Shown in pieces: positions 61,762 through 64,000 of a stretch of 64,000 nt of DNA. The position numbers were made by a program, and so were the translations under genes. Under the pieces are notes generated by a model. The model searched no databases. It had not been told where the DNA came from and was given only the letters and a program-made list of their open reading frames with translations. How positions within the stretch are numbered: the stretch's first letter is position 1; every line of letters starts with the position of its first letter. Origin of the DNA: Nonomuraea thailandensis (lineage in GTDB: Bacteria; Actinomycetota; Actinomycetes; Streptosporangiales; Streptosporangiaceae); NCBI RefSeq assembly GCF_024172165.1, contig NZ_JAMZEB010000002.1:9026501-9090500 (forward strand). Reading direction: 5' to 3'.

Positions 61762-64000
61762 ATGGCATCCTTCGCTCAGCTCCGGCCCGGAGATCCACAG
61801 CGGCTGGGGGGCTTCGAGCTCCTCGGCCGGCTCGGCGAGGGCGGTCAAGGCGTCGTTTACCTGGCCAAGGACCACTCGGGCCACAACGTGGCCGTCAAGT
61901 GGCTGCGTCCCGACCTGTCGGGCGACCAGGTGAGCGTGGAGCGGTTCCTGCGCGAGGTCCAGGTGGCCCAGCAGGTCGCGCCCTTCTGCACCGCCGCCGT
62001 CCTGGGCACAGGGGTCGAGCAGGACAGGCCGTTCATCGTCAGCGAGTTCATCGAGGGCCCCTCCTTACAGCGGGTCGTGCAGGAGGAGGGGCCGCGCACT
62101 GGCTCGGTCCTGCACCGGCTGGCCATCGGCACCGCCACGGCGCTGGCCGCCATCCACCAGGCCGGCATCGTGCACCGCGACTTCAAGCCGGCGAACGTGA
62201 TCATCGGCGCCGACGGGCCGCGCGTGATCGACTTCGGCATCGCCCGCGCGCTCAACGCCACCTCCACGATCAGCAGCATGGTCGTGGGCACGCCGTCGTA
62301 CATGCCGCCCGAGCAGGTCATGGGTCACACCGTGGGGCCGGCCGCCGACATGTTCTCCTGGGCCAGCGCCATGGTGTTCGCCGCCTCCGGGCGGGCGCCG
62401 TTCGGCAGCGACACGATGCCCGCGGTGATCAACCGCGTGCTCAACCAGCAGCCCGACCTGGGCGCGCTCGGCGAGGGCCCGCTGCGTGACGTGGTGGTGG
62501 CGTGCCTGGCCAAGGACCCGGCGCAGCGGCCCACGGCGGAGCAGGTGATCATGCGCCTGCTGCAGCAGCCCGCGCCGAACCCCGGCATGCTGGCGCAGGG
62601 CGCCGCAGAGGCCGCCCCCGCCGGGCCCCACCCGCCTCCCACCGGCCCGCCCTCGGGGCCGCTCTCCGGGTCACCCTCGGGCCCGTACGGAGGCCCGTCC
62701 TCAGGCCCGTACGCGAGCCCGTCCTCGGGCCCGCCCTCGGGCCCACCGTTCGGCTCTCCCACCGGCCCTGCCCCGGGCTCGCCGTTCGCGTCACCGGCCG
62801 GCTCCCCGTCGGGGCCGATGTCCGGCAACGTCCCGTACGCGACCGGCGCCCAGTTCCCCCAGCACCCGCACCAGCAGCCCCCGTGGCAGCAGCCCACGAT
62901 CCCGCCCTACGGGCAGCAGCACCAGCAGGGCATGTACACGCAGGCGCCGCCGCGCAGGAGCGGCAGGGGCCCGCTGATCGCCGGCGTCACGGTGGCGGTC
63001 GCGCTGCTCATGCTCGCCGGCGTCATCGTGTTCATCCAGATCGACAAGTCCTCGACGACGTCGGTGGCGATCGGGACCAGCACCCCGGACCCCAGGCGTT
63101 CGTCGAAGAGCGCCGATCCCAGGACGAGCAGCACCCCGTCCGACAGCCCGTCCCAGACCGCGCAGGCGAGCGTGCCGGCGACCGGCACCAAGCGGACGCT
63201 GCCCGGCGGCAAGATCTCCCTGTACGAGAACCCCGCCGACGCCATCGTCCTGACCTCCTACGAGGTCTACGACAAGCCGAAGGACGACTGGATCGACTAC
63301 GCCAGGAACTCGCTGCGCGGCACGTTCACGAAGTACCAGGGCAACTGGGAGTCGGTCGTCTCCCCCGACGGGAAGCTCCTGGCCGCCAGGGGCAGGAGCT
63401 ACAGCTCCGACGACTTCGACTTCATCGTGATCACCGAGCGCGACTCCGGCGAGCGTACGACGATCAAGACCGTCAAGGAACCTCTGATCAGCAGCATCAG
63501 GGCCTGGTCGAAGGACGGCTCCAGGATCCTGCTGAACATCGAGAAGAAGAGCGGCAGCAAGTGGCACTACCTCGGCTTCGTCATCGTGGACGTGACCGCG
63601 AAGACGGCCGACGTGGTCAACGTGAGCGACACCTCCATCCGTGAGACCTCCTTCGGCTTCGACGGCGACGACGAGGGCGTGGTCAACGTCTACGGCAGCG
63701 AGACCAACCGCAACCTGCGCTTCTTCGACACCGAGGGCAAGGCCACCCGCTCGCTGAAGGGCATCGGCACGCTCTCCGCCGGCACGCAGGACATCTTCTC
63801 GCCGTCGGGCGAGGCGTTCGTCACCAACTGCCCCAACGGCGGCGACGGCGACCACTGCATCTGGGACGCCACGACGGGCGAGCGCCTGCAGAAGTTCTCC
63901 TCCGACTGCGACAAGGTGCTCGGCTTCTACGACGAGAGCCACCTCTACTGCTGGGAGCAGGACAACGGCGCCAACGACGAGATCCAGGTGCTCGACTTCA
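61762..64000 (+). CDS. Membrane-anchored Ser/Thr protein kinase (3' end cut by window edge)
   Basis: 746 codons are visible. Kinase domain: Gly loop GEGGQGVVY (25-33), Lys46, catalytic HRDFKPAN (Asp140), VIDFGIAR, activation segment GTPSYMPPEQ. A proline/serine/glycine-rich linker (about 290-400) includes repeated SGP blocks. One membrane helix (GPLIAGVTVAVALLMLAGVI, near 404-427) puts the C-terminal region outside the cell. This exposed part (KISLYENPADAIVLTSYEVY onward) has repeated WD-like/beta-propeller character and continues beyond the edge. PknB/PknD-like PASTA repeats are not seen. ATG 61762 is chosen for its standard kinase distance. Confidence 0.92.
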   Translation, partial: MASFAQLRPGDPQRLGGFELLGRLGEGGQGVVYLAKDHSGHNVAVKWLRPDLSGDQVSVERFLREVQVAQQVAPFCTAAVLGTGVEQDRPFIVSEFIEGPSLQRVVQEEGPRTGSVLHRLAIGTATALAAIHQAGIVHRDFKPANVIIGADGPRVIDFGIARALNATSTISSMVVGTPSYMPPEQVMGHTVGPAADMFSWASAMVFAASGRAPFGSDTMPAVINRVLNQQPDLGALGEGPLRDVVVACLAKDPAQRPTAEQVIMRLLQQPAPNPGMLAQGAAEAAPAGPHPPPTGPPSGPLSGSPSGPYGGPSSGPYASPSSGPPSGPPFGSPTGPAPGSPFASPAGSPSGPMSGNVPYATGAQFPQHPHQQPPWQQPTIPPYGQQHQQGMYTQAPPRRSGRGPLIAGVTVAVALLMLAGVIVFIQIDKSSTTSVAIGTSTPDPRRSSKSADPRTSSTPSDSPSQTAQASVPATGTKRTLPGGKISLYENPADAIVLTSYEVYDKPKDDWIDYARNSLRGTFTKYQGNWESVVSPDGKLLAARGRSYSSDDFDFIVITERDSGERTTIKTVKEPLISSIRAWSKDGSRILLNIEKKSGSKWHYLGFVIVDVTAKTADVVNVSDTSIRETSFGFDGDDEGVVNVYGSETNRNLRFFDTEGKATRSLKGIGTLSAGTQDIFSPSGEAFVTNCPNGGDGDHCIWDATTGERLQKFSSDCDKVLGFYDESHLYCWEQDNGANDEIQVLDF

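Overview
The window is high-GC DNA with GTG/TTG starts, dense ATGA stop/start overlaps and actinobacterial families: an N-terminal-HTH ATPase regulator, PcrA, a lipoprotein-like L,D-transpeptidase, PspC-domain kinases, and a Pro/Ser-linker Ser/Thr kinase. I infer a filamentous actinomycete, perhaps Streptosporangiaceae such as Nonomuraea; no rRNA or other species marker is present. I saw no tRNA, rRNA, CRISPR array, insertion sequence or phage gene. No gene-free stretch exceeds about 260 bases.

Layout. 1-9 kb: a truncated LuxR-type ATPase regulator diverging from two VOC proteins and a DUF1801 protein, an FAD oxidoreductase, a CPBP protease, a VapBC-type toxin-antitoxin pair, a PIG-L deacetylase and the helicase gene pcrA. 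9-14.2 kb: an L,D-transpeptidase and an envelope-stress module, with a NarL-type regulator and a PspC-histidine kinase diverging from a PspC/toastrack protein and a LiaI-like small membrane protein. 14.2-18.7 kb: a molybdenum hydroxylase operon (small, large and FAD subunits) followed by a CoxG-like protein.

18.8-48 kb is a large cell-surface glycan locus and the most notable part of the window. It holds a glycosyltransferase fused to a CDP-glycerol glycerophosphotransferase (teichoic-acid type), further glycosyltransferases, a sulfotransferase and a CDP-alcohol phosphotransferase. It also holds a complete set of six genes for CMP-pseudaminic acid (pseH, pseI, pseG, pseF, pseB, pseC). Next to these is a five-gene acyl module (acyl carrier protein, SDR reductase, acyl-AMP ligase, LuxE-like acyl-protein synthetase, LuxC-like reductase) that recalls the Vibrio cholerae O1 rfbKLMN tetronate genes. 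Large membrane proteins, a polyprenyl-phosphate-type glycosyltransferase, a methyltransferase and a polysaccharide deacetylase follow. I infer that the locus builds a pseudaminic-acid-containing wall glycopolymer carrying an unusual acyl substituent. No ABC exporter or wall ligase is present, so part of the pathway must lie elsewhere.

48-64 kb is mostly housekeeping and regulation: a three-gene signalling operon (receiver-SpoIIE phosphatase, CHASE3/HAMP histidine kinase, CheY-like receiver), a TPR regulator, a TetR/SnoaL-like pair with a palindromic operator, guaA, an SDR, a DUF885 peptidase, an acetyltransferase-like protein, a succinate-semialdehyde-type dehydrogenase and a truncated Ser/Thr kinase.

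A recurring oddity is in-frame tandem repeats (periods 18, 21 and 33 bp) inside coding sequences, mainly in linkers and loops of envelope-related proteins. Another is that three convergent gene pairs, all bordering the glycan locus genes, meet at TAG stops built on CTAG.
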